This document shows, in pieces, positions 21,808 through 35,259 of a DNA stretch of 64,000 bases (position 1 is its first letter; the number at the start of each line of letters is the position of its first letter). A model generated the notes under the pieces. It saw nothing but the letters and a program-made list of their open reading frames with translations. It had not been told where the DNA came from and ran no database searches. Origin of the DNA: Budorcas taxicolor (taxonomy: Eukaryota > Chordata > Mammalia > Artiodactyla > Bovidae). The stretch spans positions 144,672 through 208,671 of the forward strand of contig NW_026291782.1 of the NCBI RefSeq assembly GCF_023091745.1. The letters are read 5' to 3'. The position numbers and the translations under genes are program-made.

Positions 21808-24800
21808 CACCTTGGTGGGAGTCGATCCTCGGCCTGGAAGACGAGCCGGTGAAGGGAAAAGAGGTTCCTCTGGAATGGACTGAGACATCTGGGGGACTCT
21901 TGGAATGGTGGCACGACCCTGGAGTTCCTCTCGCCGTTCCTGTTGAGAGGGCCTCCTCTTGAGATGCGACGGGAACGCCGGGAACTCTTTCCCGACGAAG
22001 CAGGGAAAGGATCCCTCATCTCGAGCTACGAGGCGGAAACGGGGCTCCTCTGGATGTGGGCGGGACCCTCGTGATTCCTCTCGAGTGGAGACGGCTAGGT
22101 CGGGGAACTTCTTGATTTGCACCAAGGGTGTGAAGGACCCTTTCGAAGTTCCAGAGGTGAGGTGTGATCCGCCTCGAGACGCCTCAGCGGAAATGGGCCT
22201 CATCTCGCCTGGAGGGGAGAACCTCCTGGATTTTCTCGAGTTGCGGCAGGTCTTCTCGAGTTACGACGGGGACCTCAGGGACCCACTCTGGTGGCCTCAG
22301 GAAAGGCCAGTCCCCATGCGAGTTCCCAGGGGACCTCTCTGGATTCCTCTCCCGTCCATGCCGGGGCCTCAGTCCTTGTGTGGAGTCGGGGCCGGAACCT
22401 GAGGATTCCTCTCCAGTGTTGCCATGGATCTTGGGGTGCTTCTGAGTCTCCCCAGGGGAGTCAGGCATCGTCTCGAGTGGGGGCATGCACGTGCGCTTTC
22501 CTCCCGAGCTGCAGCAGTAGTGTCACGCTTCCTGTCACGTGGATCAAGGGATCTGTGGCTTTCCCTCGAGGCTGTCCCTCGAGGCTTTCCCACGAGGCTT
22601 TCCCACAGGGCTGTGCCACGTGCCACCTTGGTGGGAGTCGATCCTCGGCGTGAAAGACGAGCCGGTGAAGGGAAAAGAGGTTCCTCTGGAATGGACTGAG
22701 ACATCTGGGGGACTCTTGGAATGGTGGCACGACCCTGGAGTTCCTCTCGCCGTTCCTGTTGAGAGGGCCTCCTCTTGAGATGCGATGGGAACGCCGGGAA
22801 CTCTTTCCCGACGAAGCAGGGAAAGGATCCCTCATCTCGAGCTACGAGGCGGAAACGGGGCTCCTCTGGATGTGGGCGGGACCCTCGTGATTCCTCTCGA
22901 GTGGAGACGGCTAGGTCGGGGAACTTCTTGATTTGCACCAAGGGTGTGAAGGACCCTTTCGAAGTTCCAGAGGTGAGGTGTGATCAGCCTCGAGACGCCT
23001 CAGGGGAAATGGGCCTCATCTCGCCTGGAGGGGAGAACCTCCTGGATTTTCTCGAGTTGCGGCAGGTCTTCTCGTGTTACGACGGGGACCTAAGGGACCC
23101 GCTCTGGTGGCCTCAGGAAAGCCCAGTCCCCATGCGAGTTGCTAGGGGCCATCTCGGGATTCCTCTCCCGTCCATGCCGGGTCCTAAGACTTTGTGTGGA
23201 GTCGGGGCCGGAACCTGAGGATCCCTCTCCAGTGTTGCCATGGATCTTGGGGTGCTTCTCAGTCTCCCGAGGGGAGTCACGCCTCGTCTCGAGTGGGCGC
23301 ATGCACGTGAGCTTTCCTCCCGAGCTGCAGCAGTAGTGTCACGCTTCCTGTCACGTGGATCAAGGGATCTGTGGATTCCCTCGAGGCTTCCGATGGGAGC
23401 TTTCCCACGAGGCTTTCCCACAGGGCTGTGCCACGTGCCACCTTGGTGGGAGTCTATCCTCGTCGTGAAAGATGAGCCAGTGAAGGAGAAGAGGTTCCTC
23501 TGGAATGGACTGAGACATCAGGGGGACTCTTGGAGTGGTGGCACGACCCTGGAGTTCCGCTCGCCATTCCTGTTGAGAGGGCCTCCTCTTGAGATGCGAC
23601 GGGAACGCCGGGAACTCTTTCCCGACGAAGCAGGGAAAGGATCCCTCATCTCGAGCTATGAGGCGGAAACGGGGCTCCTCTGGATGTGGGCGGGACCCTC
23701 GTGTTTCCTCTCGAGTGGAGGCGGGTATGTCGGGGAACTTCTTGATTTGCACCAAGGGTGTGAAGGACCCTTTCGAAGTTCCATAGGTGAGGTGTGATCA
23801 GCCTCGAGACGCCTCAGCGGAAATGGGCCTCATCTCGCCTGGAGGGGAGAACCTCCTGGATTTTCTCGAGTTGCGGCAGGTCTTCCCGAGTTACGAATGG
23901 GACCTCAGGGACCCGCTCTGGTGGCCTCAGGAAAGGCCAGTCCCCATGCGAGTTGCTAGGGGACTTCTCGGGATTACTCTCCTGTCAATGCCGGGGCCTC
24001 AGTCCTTGTGTGGAGTCGGGGCCGGAACCTGAGGATTCCTCTCCAGTGTTGCCATGGATCTTGGGGTGCTTCTGAGTCTCCCCAGGGGAGTCGGGCATCA
24101 TCTCGAGAGGGGGCATGCACGAGCGCTTTCCTCCCGAGCTGCAGCAGTAGTGTCACGCTTCCTGTCACCTCGATCAAGGGAGCTGTGGCTTTCCCTCGAG
24201 GCTGTCCCTCGAGGCTTTCCCACGAGGCTTTCCCACAGGGCTGTGCCACGTGCCACCTTGGTGGGAGTCGATCCTCGGCCTGGAAGACGAGCCGGTGAAG
24301 TTAAAAGAGGTTCCTCTGGAATGGACTGAGACATCTGGGGGACTCTTGGAATGGTGGCACGACCCTGGAGTTCCTCTCGCCGTTCCTGTTGAGAGGGCCT
24401 CCTCTTGAGATGCGACGGGAACGCCGGGAACTCTTTCCCGACGAAGCAGGGAAAGGATCCCTCATCTCGAGCTTCGAGGCGGAAACGGGGCTCCTCTGGA
24501 TGTGGGCGGGACCCTCGTGTTTCCCCTCGAGTGGAGACGGGTATGTCGGGGAACTTCTTGATTTGCACCAAGGGTGTGAAGGACCCTTTCGAAGTTCCAG
24601 AGGTGAGGTGTGATCAGCCTCGAGACGCCTCAGCGGAAATGGGACTCATCTCTCCTGGAGGGGAGAACCTCCTGGATTTTCTCGAGTTGCGGCAGCTCTT
24701 CTCGAGTTACGAAGGGGACCTCAGGGACCCGCTCTGGTGGCCTCAGGAAAGGCCAGTCGCCTTGCGAGTTGCTAGGGGCCACCTCGGGATTCCTCTCCCG

Positions 24801-25003
24801 TCCATGCCTGGGTTAAGACCTGGTGTGGAGTCGGGGCCGGAACCTGAGGATTCCTCTCCAGTGTTGCCATGGATCTTGGGGTGCTTCTGAGTCTCCCCAG
24901 GGGAGTCAGGCCTCGTCTCGAGAGGGTGCATGCACGTGCGCTTTCCTCCATAGCTGCAGCAGTGGTGTCACGCTTCCTGTCACGTGGATCAAGGGATCTG
25001 TGG

Positions 25004-25094
25004 CTTTCCCTCGAGGCTTTCCCTCGAGGCTTTCCCTGGAGGCTTTCCCTCGAGGCATTTCCACGAGGCTTTGCCACAGGACTGTGCCACGTGC
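25004..25094 (+). repeat. Expanded 13-bp tract, seven units, alternative composition (M31)
   Basis: The 19,699-bp-offset partner of the tract at 5305, with the same unusual units including CTTTCCCTGGAGG. Confidence 0.9.
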
Positions 25095-28000
25095 CACCTT
25101 AGTGTGAGTCGATCCTCGTCGTGAAAGACGAGCCGGTGAAGGTAAAAGAGGTTTCTCTGGAATGGACTGAGACACCTGGGGGACTCTTGGAATGGTGGCA
25201 CGACCCTGGAGTTCCTCTCGCCGTTCCTGTTGAGAGGGCCTCCTCTTGAGATGCGACGGGAACGCCGGGAACTCTTTCCCGACGAAGCAGGGAAAGGATC
25301 CCTCATCTCGAGCTACGAGGTGGAAACGGGGCTCCTCTGGATGTGGGCGGGACTCTCGTGTTTCCTCTCGAGTGGAGGCGGGTATGTCGGGGAACGTCTT
25401 GATTTGCACCAAGGGTGTGAAGGACCCTTTCGAAGTTCCAGAGGTGCGGTGTGATCAGCCGCGATAAGCCTCTGCGGAAATGGGCCTCATCTCGCCTGGA
25501 GGGGAGAACCTCCTGGATTTTCTCGAGTTGCGGCAGGTCTTCTCGAGTTACGACGGGGACCTCAGGGACCCACTCTGGTGGCCTCAGGAAAGGCCAGTCC
25601 CCATGCGAGTTGCTAGGGGCCATCTCGGGATTCCTCTCCCGTCCATGCCGGGGCCTAAGACTTTGTGTGGAGTCGGGGCCGGAACCTGAGGATCCCTCTC
25701 CAGTGTTGCCATGGATCTTGGGGTGCTTCTGAGTCTCCCCAGGGGAGTCAGGCCTCGTCTCGAGTGGGGGCATGCACGTGCGCTTTCCTCCCGAGCTGCA
25801 GCAGTAGTGTCACGCTTCCTGTCACGTGGATCAAGGGATCTGTGGTTTCCCTCGAGGCTTTCGTTCGAGGCTTTCCCACGAGGCTTCCCACAGGGCTGTG
25901 CCACGTGCCACCTTGGTGGGAGTCGATCCTCGGCGTGAAAGACGAGCCGGTGAAGGGAAAAGAGGTTCCTCTGGAATGGACTGAGACATCTGGGGGACTC
26001 TTGGAATGGTGGCACGACCCTGGAGTTCCTCTCGCCGTTCCTGTTGAGAGGGCCTCCTCTTGAGATGCGACGGGAACGCCGGGAACTCTTTCCCGACGAA
26101 GCAGGGAAAGGATCCCTCATCTCGAGCTACGGGGAGGAAACGGGGCTCCTCTGGATGTGGGCGGGACCCTCGTGATTCCTCTCGAGTGGAGACGGGTATG
26201 TCAGGGAACTTCTTGATTTGCACCAAGGGTGTGAAGGACCCTTTCGAAGTTCCAGAGGTGAGGTGTGATCAGCCTCGAGACGCCTCAGCGGAAATGGGCC
26301 TCATCTCGCCTGGAGGGGAGAACCTCCTGGATTTTCTCGAGTTGCGGCAGGTCTTCTCGAGTTACGACGGGGACCTCAGGGACCCGCTCTGGTGGCCTCA
26401 GGAAAGGCCAGTCCCCATGCGAGTTGCTAGGGGCCATCTCGGGATTCCTCTCCCGTCCATGCCGGGGCCTAAGACTTTGTGTGGTGTCGGGGCCGGAACC
26501 TGAGGATCCCTCTCCAGTGTTGCCATGGATCTTGGGGTGCTTCTGAGTCTCCCCAGGGGAGTCAGGCCTCGTCTCGACTGGGGTCATGCACGTGCGCTTT
26601 CCTCCCGAGCTGCAGCAGTAGTGTCACGCTTCCTGTCACGTGGATCAAGGGATCTGTGGATTCCCTCGAGGCTTCCAATGGGGGCTTTCACACGAGGCTT
26701 TCCCACAGGGCTGTGCCACGTGCCACCTTGGTGGGAGGCGATCCTCGGCGTGAAAGACGAGCCGGTGAACGGAAAAGAGGTTCCTCTGGAATGGACTGAG
26801 ACATCTGGGGGACTCTTGGAATGGTGGCACGACCCTGGAGTTCCTCTCGCCGTTCCTGTTGAGAGGGCCTCCTCTTGAGAAGCGACGGGAACGCCGGGAA
26901 CTCTTTCGGGACGAAGCAGGGAAAGGATTCCACATCTCGAGCTACGAGGCGGAAACGGGGCTCCTCTGGATGTGGGCGGGACCCAAGTGTTTCCCCTCGA
27001 GTGGAGACGGGTATGTCGGGGAACTTCTTGATTTGCACCAAGGGTGTGAAGGACCCTTTCTAAGTTCCAGAGGTGAGGTGTGATCAGTCTCGGGACGCCT
27101 CAGCAGAAATGGGCCTCATCTCGCCTGGAGGGGAGAACCTCCTGGATATTCTCGAGTTGCGGCAGGTCTTCTCGAGTTACGACGGGGACCTCAGGGACCC
27201 GCTCTGGTGGCCGCAGGAAAGGCCAGTCCACATGCGAGTTGCTAGGGGCCATCTCGGAATTCCTCTCCCGTCCATGCCGGGGCTTAAGACCTTGTGTGGA
27301 GTCGGAGCCGGAACCTGAGGATTCCTCTCCAGGGTTGCCATGGATCTTGGGGTGCTTCTCAGTCTCCCGAGGGGAGTCACGCCTCGTCTCGAGTAGGCGC
27401 ATGCACGTGAGCTTTCCTCCCGAGCTGCAGCAGTAGTGTCACGCTTCCTGTCACGTGGATCAAGGGATCTGTGGCTTTCCCTCGAGGCTGTCCCTCGAGG
27501 CTTTCCCACGAGGCTTTCCCACAGGGCTGTGCCACGTGCCACCTTGTTGGGAGTCGATCCTCGGCGTGAAAGACGAGCCGGTGAAGGGAAAAGAGGTTCC
27601 TCTGGAATGGACTGAGACATATGGGGGACTCTTGGAATGGTGGCACGACCCTGGAGTTCCTCTCGCCGTTCCTGTTGAGAGGGCCTCCTCTTGAGATGCG
27701 ACGGGAACGCCGGGAACTCTTTCCCGAAGAAGCAGGGAAAGGATCCCTCATCTCGAGCTACGAGGCCGAAACGGGGCTCCTCTGGATGTGGGCGGGACCC
27801 TCGTGATTCCTCTCGAGTGGAGACGGGTATGTCGGGGAAATTCTTGATTTGCACCAAGGGTGTGAAGGAACCTTTCGAAGTTCCAGAGGTGAGGTGTGAT
27901 CAGCCTCGAGACGTCTCAGCGGAAATGGCCTCATCTCGCCTGGAGGGGAGAACTTCCTGGATTTTCTCGAGTTGCGGCAGGTCTTCTCGAGTTACGACGG

Positions 28001-31000
28001 GGACCTCAGGGACCCGCTCTGGTGGCCTCAGGAAAGGCCAGTCCCCATGCGAGGTGCTAGGGGACCTCTCGGGATTCCTCTCCCGTCCATGCCGCGGCCT
28101 CAGTCTATGTGTGGAGTCGGGGCCGGAACCTGAGGTTTCCTCTCCAGTGTTGCTATGGATCTTGGGGTGCTTCTGAGTCTCCCCAGGGGAGTCAGGCCTC
28201 GTCTCGAGTGGGGGCATGCACGTGCGCTTTCCTCCCGAGCTGCAGCAGTAGTGTCACGCTTCCTGTCACGTGGATCAAGGGATCTGTGGATTCCCTCGAG
28301 GCTTCCGATGGGAGCTTTCCCACGAGGCTTTCCCACAGGGCTGTGCCACGTGCCACCTTGGTGGGAGTCTATCCTCGTCGTGAAAGATGAGCCGGTGAAG
28401 GAGAAGAGGTTCCTCTGGAATGGACTGAGACATCAGGGGGACTCTTGGAGTGGTGGCACGACCCTGGAGTTCCGCTCGCCATTCCTGTTGAGAGGGCCTC
28501 CTCTTGAGATGCGACGGGAACGCCGGGAACTCTTTCCCGACGAAGCAGGGAAAGGATCCCTCATCTCGAGCTACGAGGCGGAAACGGGGCTCCTCTGGAT
28601 GTGGGCGGGACCCTCGTGATTCCTCTCGAGTGGAGACGGCTAGGTCGGGGAACTTCTTGATTTGCACCAAGGGTGTGAAGGACCCTTTCGAAGTTCCAGA
28701 GGTGAGGTGTGATCAGCCTCGAGACGCCTCAGCGGAAATGGGCCTCATCTCGCCTGGAGGGGAGAACCTCCTGGATTTTCTCGAGTTGCGGCAGGTCTTC
28801 TCGAGTTACGACGGGGACCTCAGGGACCCGCTCTGGTGGCCTCAGGAAAGGCCAGTCCCCATGCGAGTTGCTAGGGGACCTCTCGGGATTCCTCTCCCCT
28901 CCATGCCGGGGCCTCAGTCCTTGTGTGGAGTCGGGGCCGGAACCAGAGGATTCCTCCCCAGTGTTGCCATGGATCTTGGGGTGCTTCTGAGTCTCCCCAG
29001 GGGAGTCAGGCCTCGTCTCGAGTGGGGGCATGCACGTGCGCTTTCCTCCCGAGCTGCAGCAGTAGTGTCACGCTTCCTGTCACGTGGATCAAGGGATCTG
29101 TGGCTTTCCCTCGAGGCTGTCCCTCGAGGCTTTCCCACGAGGCTTTCCCACAGGGCTGTGCCACGTGCCACCTTGGTGGGAGTCGATCCTCGGCGTGAAA
29201 GACGAGCCGGTGAAGGGAAAAGAGGTTCCTCTGGAATGGACTGAGACATCTGGGGGACTCTTGGAATGGTGGCACGACCCTGGAGTTCCTCTCGCCGTTC
29301 CTGTTGAGAGGGCCTCCTCTTGAGATGCGACGGGAACGCCGGGAACTCTTTCCCGACGAAGCAGGGAAAGGATCCCTCATCTCGAGCTACGAGGCGGAAA
29401 CGGGGCTCCTCTGGATGTGGGCGGGACCCTCGTGATTCCTCTCGAGTGGAGACGGCTAGGTCGGGGAACTTCTTGATTTGCACCAAGGGTGTGAAGGACC
29501 CTTTCGAAGTTCCAGAGGTGAGGTGTGATCAGCCTCGAGACGCCTCAGCGGAAATGGGCCTCATCTCGCCTGGAGGGGAGAACCTCCTGGATTTTCTCGT
29601 GTTGCAGCAGGTCTAACCGAGTTATGAATGGGACCTCAGGGACCCGCTCTGGTGGCCTCAGGAAAGGCCAGTCCCCATGCGAGTTGCTAGGGGACCTCTC
29701 GGGATTCCTCTCCGGTCCATGCCGGGTCTTAAGACCTTGTGTGGAGTCGGAGCCGGAACCTGAGGATTCCTCTCCAGGGTTGCCATGGATCTTGGGGTGT
29801 TTCTCAGTCTCCCGAGTGGAGTCAGGCCTCGTCTCGAGTGGGGGCATGCACGTGCGCTTTCCTCCCGAGCTGCAGCAGTAGTGTCACGCTTCCTGTCACG
29901 TGGATCAAAGGATCTGTGTCTTTCCCTCGAGGCTGTCCCTCGAGGCTTTCCCACGAGGCTTTCCCACAGGACTGTGCCACGTGCCACCTTAGTGTGAGTC
30001 GATCCTCGTCGTGAAAGACGAGCCGGTGAAGGTAAAAGAGGTTCCTCTGGAATGGACTGAGACACCTGGGGGATTCTTGGAATGGTGGCACGACCCTGGA
30101 GTTCCTCTCGCCGTTCCTGTTGAGAGGGCCTCTTCTTGAGATGCGACGGGAACGCCGGGAACTCTTTCCCGACGAAGCAGGGAAAGGATCCCTCATCTCG
30201 AGCTACGAGGTGGAAACGGGGCTCCTCTGGATGTGGGCGGGACTCTCGTGTTTCCTCTCGAGTGGAGGCGGGTATGTCGGGGAACGTCTTGATTTGCACC
30301 AAGTGTGTGAAGGACCCTTTCGAAGTTCCAGAGGTGAGGTGTGATCAGCCTCGATAAGCCTCTGCGGAAATGGGCCTCATCTCGCCTGGAGGGGAGAACC
30401 TCCTGGATTTTCTCGAGTTGCGGCAGGTCTTCTCGAGTTACGACGGGGACCTCAGGGACCCGCTCTGGTGGCCTCAGGAAAGGCCAGTCCCCATGCGAGT
30501 TGCTAGGGGCCATCTCGGGATTCCTCTCCCGTCCATTCCGGGGCCTAAGACTTTGTGTGGAGTCGGGGCCGGAACCTGAGGATCCCTCTCCAGTGTTGCC
30601 ATGGATCTTGGGGTGCTTCTGAGTCTCCCCAGGGGAGTCAGGCCTCGTCTCGAGTGGGGGCATGCACGTGCGCTTTCCTCCCGAGCTGCAGCAGTAGTGT
30701 CACGCTTCCTGTCACGTGGATCAAGGGATCTGTGGATTCCCTCGAGGCTTCCGATGGGAGCTTTCCCACGAGGCTTTCCCACAGGGCTGTGCCACGTGCC
30801 ACCTTGGTGGGAGTCTATCCTCGTCGTGAAAGATGAGCCGGTGAAGGAGAAGAGGTTCCTCTGGAATGGACTGAGACATCAGGGGGACTCTTGGAGTGGT
30901 GGCACGACCCTGGAGTTCCGCTCGCCATTCCTGTTGAGAGGGCCTCCTCTTGAGATGCGACGGGAACGCCGGGAACTCTTTCCCGACGAAGCAGGGAAAG

Positions 31001-33181
31001 GATCCCTCATCTCGAGCTACGAGGCGGAAACAGGGCTCCTCTGGATGTGGGCGGGACCCTCGTGATTCCTCTCGAGTGGAGACGGCTAGGTCGGGGAACT
31101 TCTTGATTTGCACCAAGGGTGTGAAGGACCCTTTCGAAGTTCCAGAGGTGAGGTGTAATCAGCCTCGAGACGCCTCAGCGGAAATGGGCCTCATCTCGCC
31201 TGGAGGGGAGAACCTCCTGGATTTTCTCGAGTTGCGGCAGGTCTTCTCGAGTTACGACGGGGACCTCAGGGACCCGCTCTGGTGGCCTCAGGAAAGGCCA
31301 GTCCCCATGCGAGTTGCTAGGGGACCTCTCGGGATTCTTCTCCCCTCCATGCCGGGGCCTCAGTCCTTGTGTGGAGTCGGGGCCGGAACCTGAGGATTCC
31401 TCCCCAGTGTTGCCATGGATCTTGGGGTGCTTCTGAGTCTCCCCAGGGGAGTCAGGCCTCGTCTCGAGTGGGGGCATGCACGTGCGCTTTCCTCCCGAGC
31501 TGCAGCAGTAGTGTCACGCTTCCTGTCACGTGGATCAAGGGATCTGTGGCTTTCCCTCGAGGCTGTCCCTCGAGGCTTTCCCACGAGGCTTTCCCACAGG
31601 GCTGTGCCACGTGCCACCTTGGTGGGTGTCGATCCTCGGCGTGAAAGACGAGCCGGTGAAGGGAAAAGAGGTTCCTCTGGAATGGACTGAGACATCTGGG
31701 GGACTCTTGGAATGGTGGCACGACCCTGGAGTTCCTCTCGCCGTTCCTGTTGAGAGGGCCTCCTCTTCACATGCGACGGGAACGCCGGGAACTCTTTCCC
31801 GACGAAGCAGGGAAAGGATCCCTCATCTCGAGCTACGAGGCGGAAACGGGGCTCCTCTGGATGTGGGCGGGACCCTCGTGATTCCTCTCGAGTGGAGACG
31901 GCTAGGTCGGGGAACTTCTTGATTTGCACCAAGGGTGTGAAGGACCCTTTCGAAGTTCCAGAGGTGAGGTGTGATCAGCCTCGAGACGCCTCAGCGGAAA
32001 TGGGCCTCATCTCGCCTGGAGGGGAGAACCTCCTGGATTTTCTCGAGTTGCGGCAGGTCTTCTCGAGTTACGACGGGGACCTCAGGGACCCGCTCTGGTG
32101 GCCTCAGGAAAGCCCAGTCCCCATGCGAGTTGCTAGGGGACCTCTTGGGATTCCTCTCCCGTCCATGCCGGGGCCTCAGTCCTTGTGTGGAGTCGGGGCC
32201 GGAACCTGAGGATTCCTCTCCAGTGTTGCCATGGATCTTGGGGTGCTTCTGAGTCTCCCCAGGGGAGTCAGGCCTCGTCTCGAGTGGGGGCATGCACGTG
32301 CGCTTTCCTCCCGAGCTGCAGCAGTAGTGTCACGCTTCCTGTCACGTGGATCAAGGGATCTGTGGCTTTCCCTCGAGGCTGTCCCTCGAGGCTTTCCCAC
32401 GAGGCTTTCCCACAGGGCTGTGCCACGTGCCACCTTGGTGGGAGTCGATCCTCGGCCTGAAAGACGAGCCGGTGAAGGGAAAAGAGGTTCCTCTGGAATG
32501 GACTGAGACATCTGGGGGACTCTTGGAATGGTGGCACGACCCTGGAGTTCCTCTCGCCGTTCCTGTTGAGAGGGCCTCCTCTTGAGATGCAACGGGAACG
32601 CCGGGAACTCTTTCCCGACGAAGCAGGGAAAGGATCCCTCATCTCGAGCTACGAGGCGGAAACGGGGCTCCTCTGGATGTGGGCGGGACCCTCGTGATTC
32701 CTCTCGAGTGGAGACGGCTAGGTCGGGGAACTTCTTGATTTGCACCAAGGGTGTGAAGGACCCTTTCGAAGTTCCAGAGGTGAGGTGTGATCCGCCTCGA
32801 GACGCCTCAGCGGAAATGGGCCTCATCTCGCCTGGAGGGGAGAACCTCCTGGATTTTCTCGAGTTGCGGCAGGTCTTCTCGAGTTACGACGGGGACCTCA
32901 GGGACCCGCTCTGTTGGCCTCAGGAAAGGCCAGTCCCCATGCGAGTTGCTAGGGGACCTCTCGGGATTCCTCTCCCGTCCATGCCGGGGCCTCAGTCCTT
33001 GTGTGGAGTCGGGGACGGAACCTGAGGATTCCTCTCCAGTGTTGCCATGGATCTTGGGGTGCTTCTGAGTCTCCCCAGGGGAGTCAGGACTCGTCTCGAG
33101 TGGGGGCATGCACGTGCGCTTTCCTCCCGAGCTGCAGCAGTAGTGTCACGCTTCCTGTCACGTGGATCAAGGGATCTGTGG

Positions 33182-33272
33182 CTTTCCCTCGAGGCTGTCC
33201 CTCGAGGCTTTCCCACGAGGCTGTCCCTCGAGGCTTTCCCACGAGGCTTTCCCACAGGGCTGTGCCACGTGC
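33182..33272 (+). repeat. Expanded 13-bp tract, seven units (M41)
   Basis: Seven units, with CTGTCCCTCGAGG in place of CTGTACCTCGAGG as unit 2. It may be the form from which the TACC variants derived by one substitution. Confidence 0.9.
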
Positions 33273-35259
33273 CACCTTGGTGGGAGTCGATCCTCGGCGT
33301 GAAAGACGAGCCGGTGAAGGGAAAAGAGGTTCCTCTGGAATGGACTGAGACATCTGGGGGACTCTTGGAATGGTGGCACGACCCTGGAGTTCCTCTCGCC
33401 GTTCCTGTTGAGAGGGCCTCCTCTTGAGATGCGACGGGAACGCCCGGAACTCTTTCCCGACGAAGCAGGGAAAGGATCCCTCATCTCGAGCTACGAGGCG
33501 GAAACGGGGCTCCTCTGGATGTGGGCGGGACCCTCGTGATTCCTCTCGAGTGGAGACGGCTAGGTCGGGGAACTTCTTGATTTGCACCAAGGGTGTGAAG
33601 GACCCTTTCGAAGTTCCAGAGGTGAGGTGTGATCCGCCTCGAGACGCCTCATCGGAAATGGGCCTCATCTCGCCTGGAGGGGAGAACCTCCTGGATTTTC
33701 TCGAGTTGCGGCAGGTCTTCTCGAGTTACGACGGGGACCTCAGGGACCCGCTCTGGTGGCCTCAGGAAAGGCCAGTCCCCATGCGAGTTCCTAGGGGACC
33801 TCTCTGGATTCCTCTCCCGTCCATGCCGGGGCCTCAGTCCTTGTGTGGAGTCGGGGCCGGAACCTGAGGATTCCTCTCCAGTGTTGCCATGGATCTTGGG
33901 GTGCTTCTGAGTCTCCCCAGGGGAGTCAGGCCTCGTCTCGAGTGGGGGCATGCACGTGCGCTTTCCTCCCGAGCTGCAGCAGTAGTGTCACGCTTCCTGT
34001 CACGTGGATCAAGGGATCTGTGGCTTTCCCTCGAGGCTGTCCCTCGAGGCTTTCCCACGAGGCTTTCCCACAGGGCTTGCCACGTGCCACCTTGGTGGGA
34101 GTCGATCCTCGCCGAGAAAGACGAGCCGGTGAAGGGAAAAGAGGTTCCTCTGGAATGGACTGAGACATCTGGGGGACTCTTGGAATGGTGGCACGACCCT
34201 GGAGTTCCTCTCGCCGTTCCTGTTGAGAGGGCCTCCTCTTGAGATGCGACGGGAACGCCGGGAACTCTTTCCCGACGAAGCAGGGAAAGGATCCCTCATC
34301 TCGAGCTACGAGGCGGAAACGGGGCTCCTCTGGATGTGGGCGGGACCCTCGTGATTCCTCTCGAGTGGAGACGGCTAGGTCGGGGAACTTCTTGATTTGC
34401 ACCAAGGGTGTGAAGGACCCTTTCGAAGTTCCAGAGGTGAGGTTTGATCAGCCTCGAGACGCCTCAGCGGAAATGGGCCTCATCTCGCCTGGAGGGGAGA
34501 ACCTCCTGGATTTTCTCGAGTTGCGGCAGGTCTTCTCGAGTTACGACGGGGACCTCAGGGACCCGCTCTGGTGGCCTCAGGAAAGCCCAGTCCCCATGCG
34601 AGTTGCTAGGGGACCTCTCGGGATTCCTCTCCCGTCCATGCCGGGGCCTCAGTCCTTGTGTGGAGTCGGGGCCGGAACCTGAGGATTCCTCTCCAGTGTT
34701 GCCATGGATCTTGGGGTGCTTCTGAGTCTCCCCAGGGGAGTCAGGCCTCGTCTCGAGTGGGGGCATGCACGTGCGCTTTCCTCCCGAGCTGCAGCAGTAG
34801 TGTCACGCTTCCTGTCACGTGGATCAAGGGATCTGTGGCTTTCCCTCGAGGCTGTCCCTCGAGGCTTTCCCACGAGGCTTTCCCACAGGGCTGTGCCACG
34901 TGCCACCTTGGTGGGAGTCGATCCTCGCCGAGAAAGACGAGCCGGTGAAGGGAAAAGAGGTTCCTCTGGAATGGACTGAGACATCTGGGGGACTCTTGGA
35001 ATGGTGGCACGACCCTGGAGTTCCTCTCGCCGTTCCTGTTGAGAGGGCCTCCTCTTGAGATGCGACGGGAACGCCGGGAACTCTTTCCCGACGAAGCAGG
35101 GAAAGGATCCCTCATCTCGAGCTACGAGGCGGAAACGGGGCTCCTCTGGATGTGGGCGGGACCCTCGTGATTCCTCTCGAGTGGAGACGGCTAGGTCGGG
35201 GAACTTCTTGATTTGCACCAAGGGTGTGAAGGACCCTTTCGAAGTTCCAGAGGTGAGGT

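Larger units (their letters stand above)
18292..23178 (+). repeat. Copy 2 of 7-monomer block (5,762-bp offset)
   Basis: This is the partner of 12,530-17,416 and carries the same order of 816/842-bp monomers (816, 816, 842, 816, 842, 816). Its last 2.1 kb is also part of the 19,699-bp-offset duplication, showing that the two events are nested. Confidence 0.8.
12530..23239 (+). repeat. Array segment II: monomers M16-M28, two 7-monomer blocks
   Basis: Anchors are at 12530, 13346, 14162, 15004, 15820, 16662, 17478, 18292, 19108, 19924, 20766, 21582 and 22424. M18, M20, M25 and M27 (14162, 15820, 19924, 21582) are 842-bp forms with seven 13-bp units. The order of variants in M16-M21 is repeated in M23-M28. 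For example, GGGTGTCGATCC plus CTCGTGGAATGG occurs in M16 and M23, and GGCATCGTCTCG in M21 and M28. M22 (17478) is the joint between the two blocks and carries the GCGGGCTCAGTCTATG front otherwise found before M16. Confidence 0.85.
21099..29425 (+). repeat. Copy 2 of the 24-monomer-spaced large duplication
   Basis: This is the partner of 1,400-9,726. Monomers M29-M36 reproduce M5-M12 one for one. The 11.4 kb between the copies contains the 5-monomer and 7-monomer duplications, so either the full 24-monomer block was duplicated and then edited, or those smaller events happened in one copy. The left limit is soft, because the region before 21,099 belongs to the 7-monomer repeat. Confidence 0.8.
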
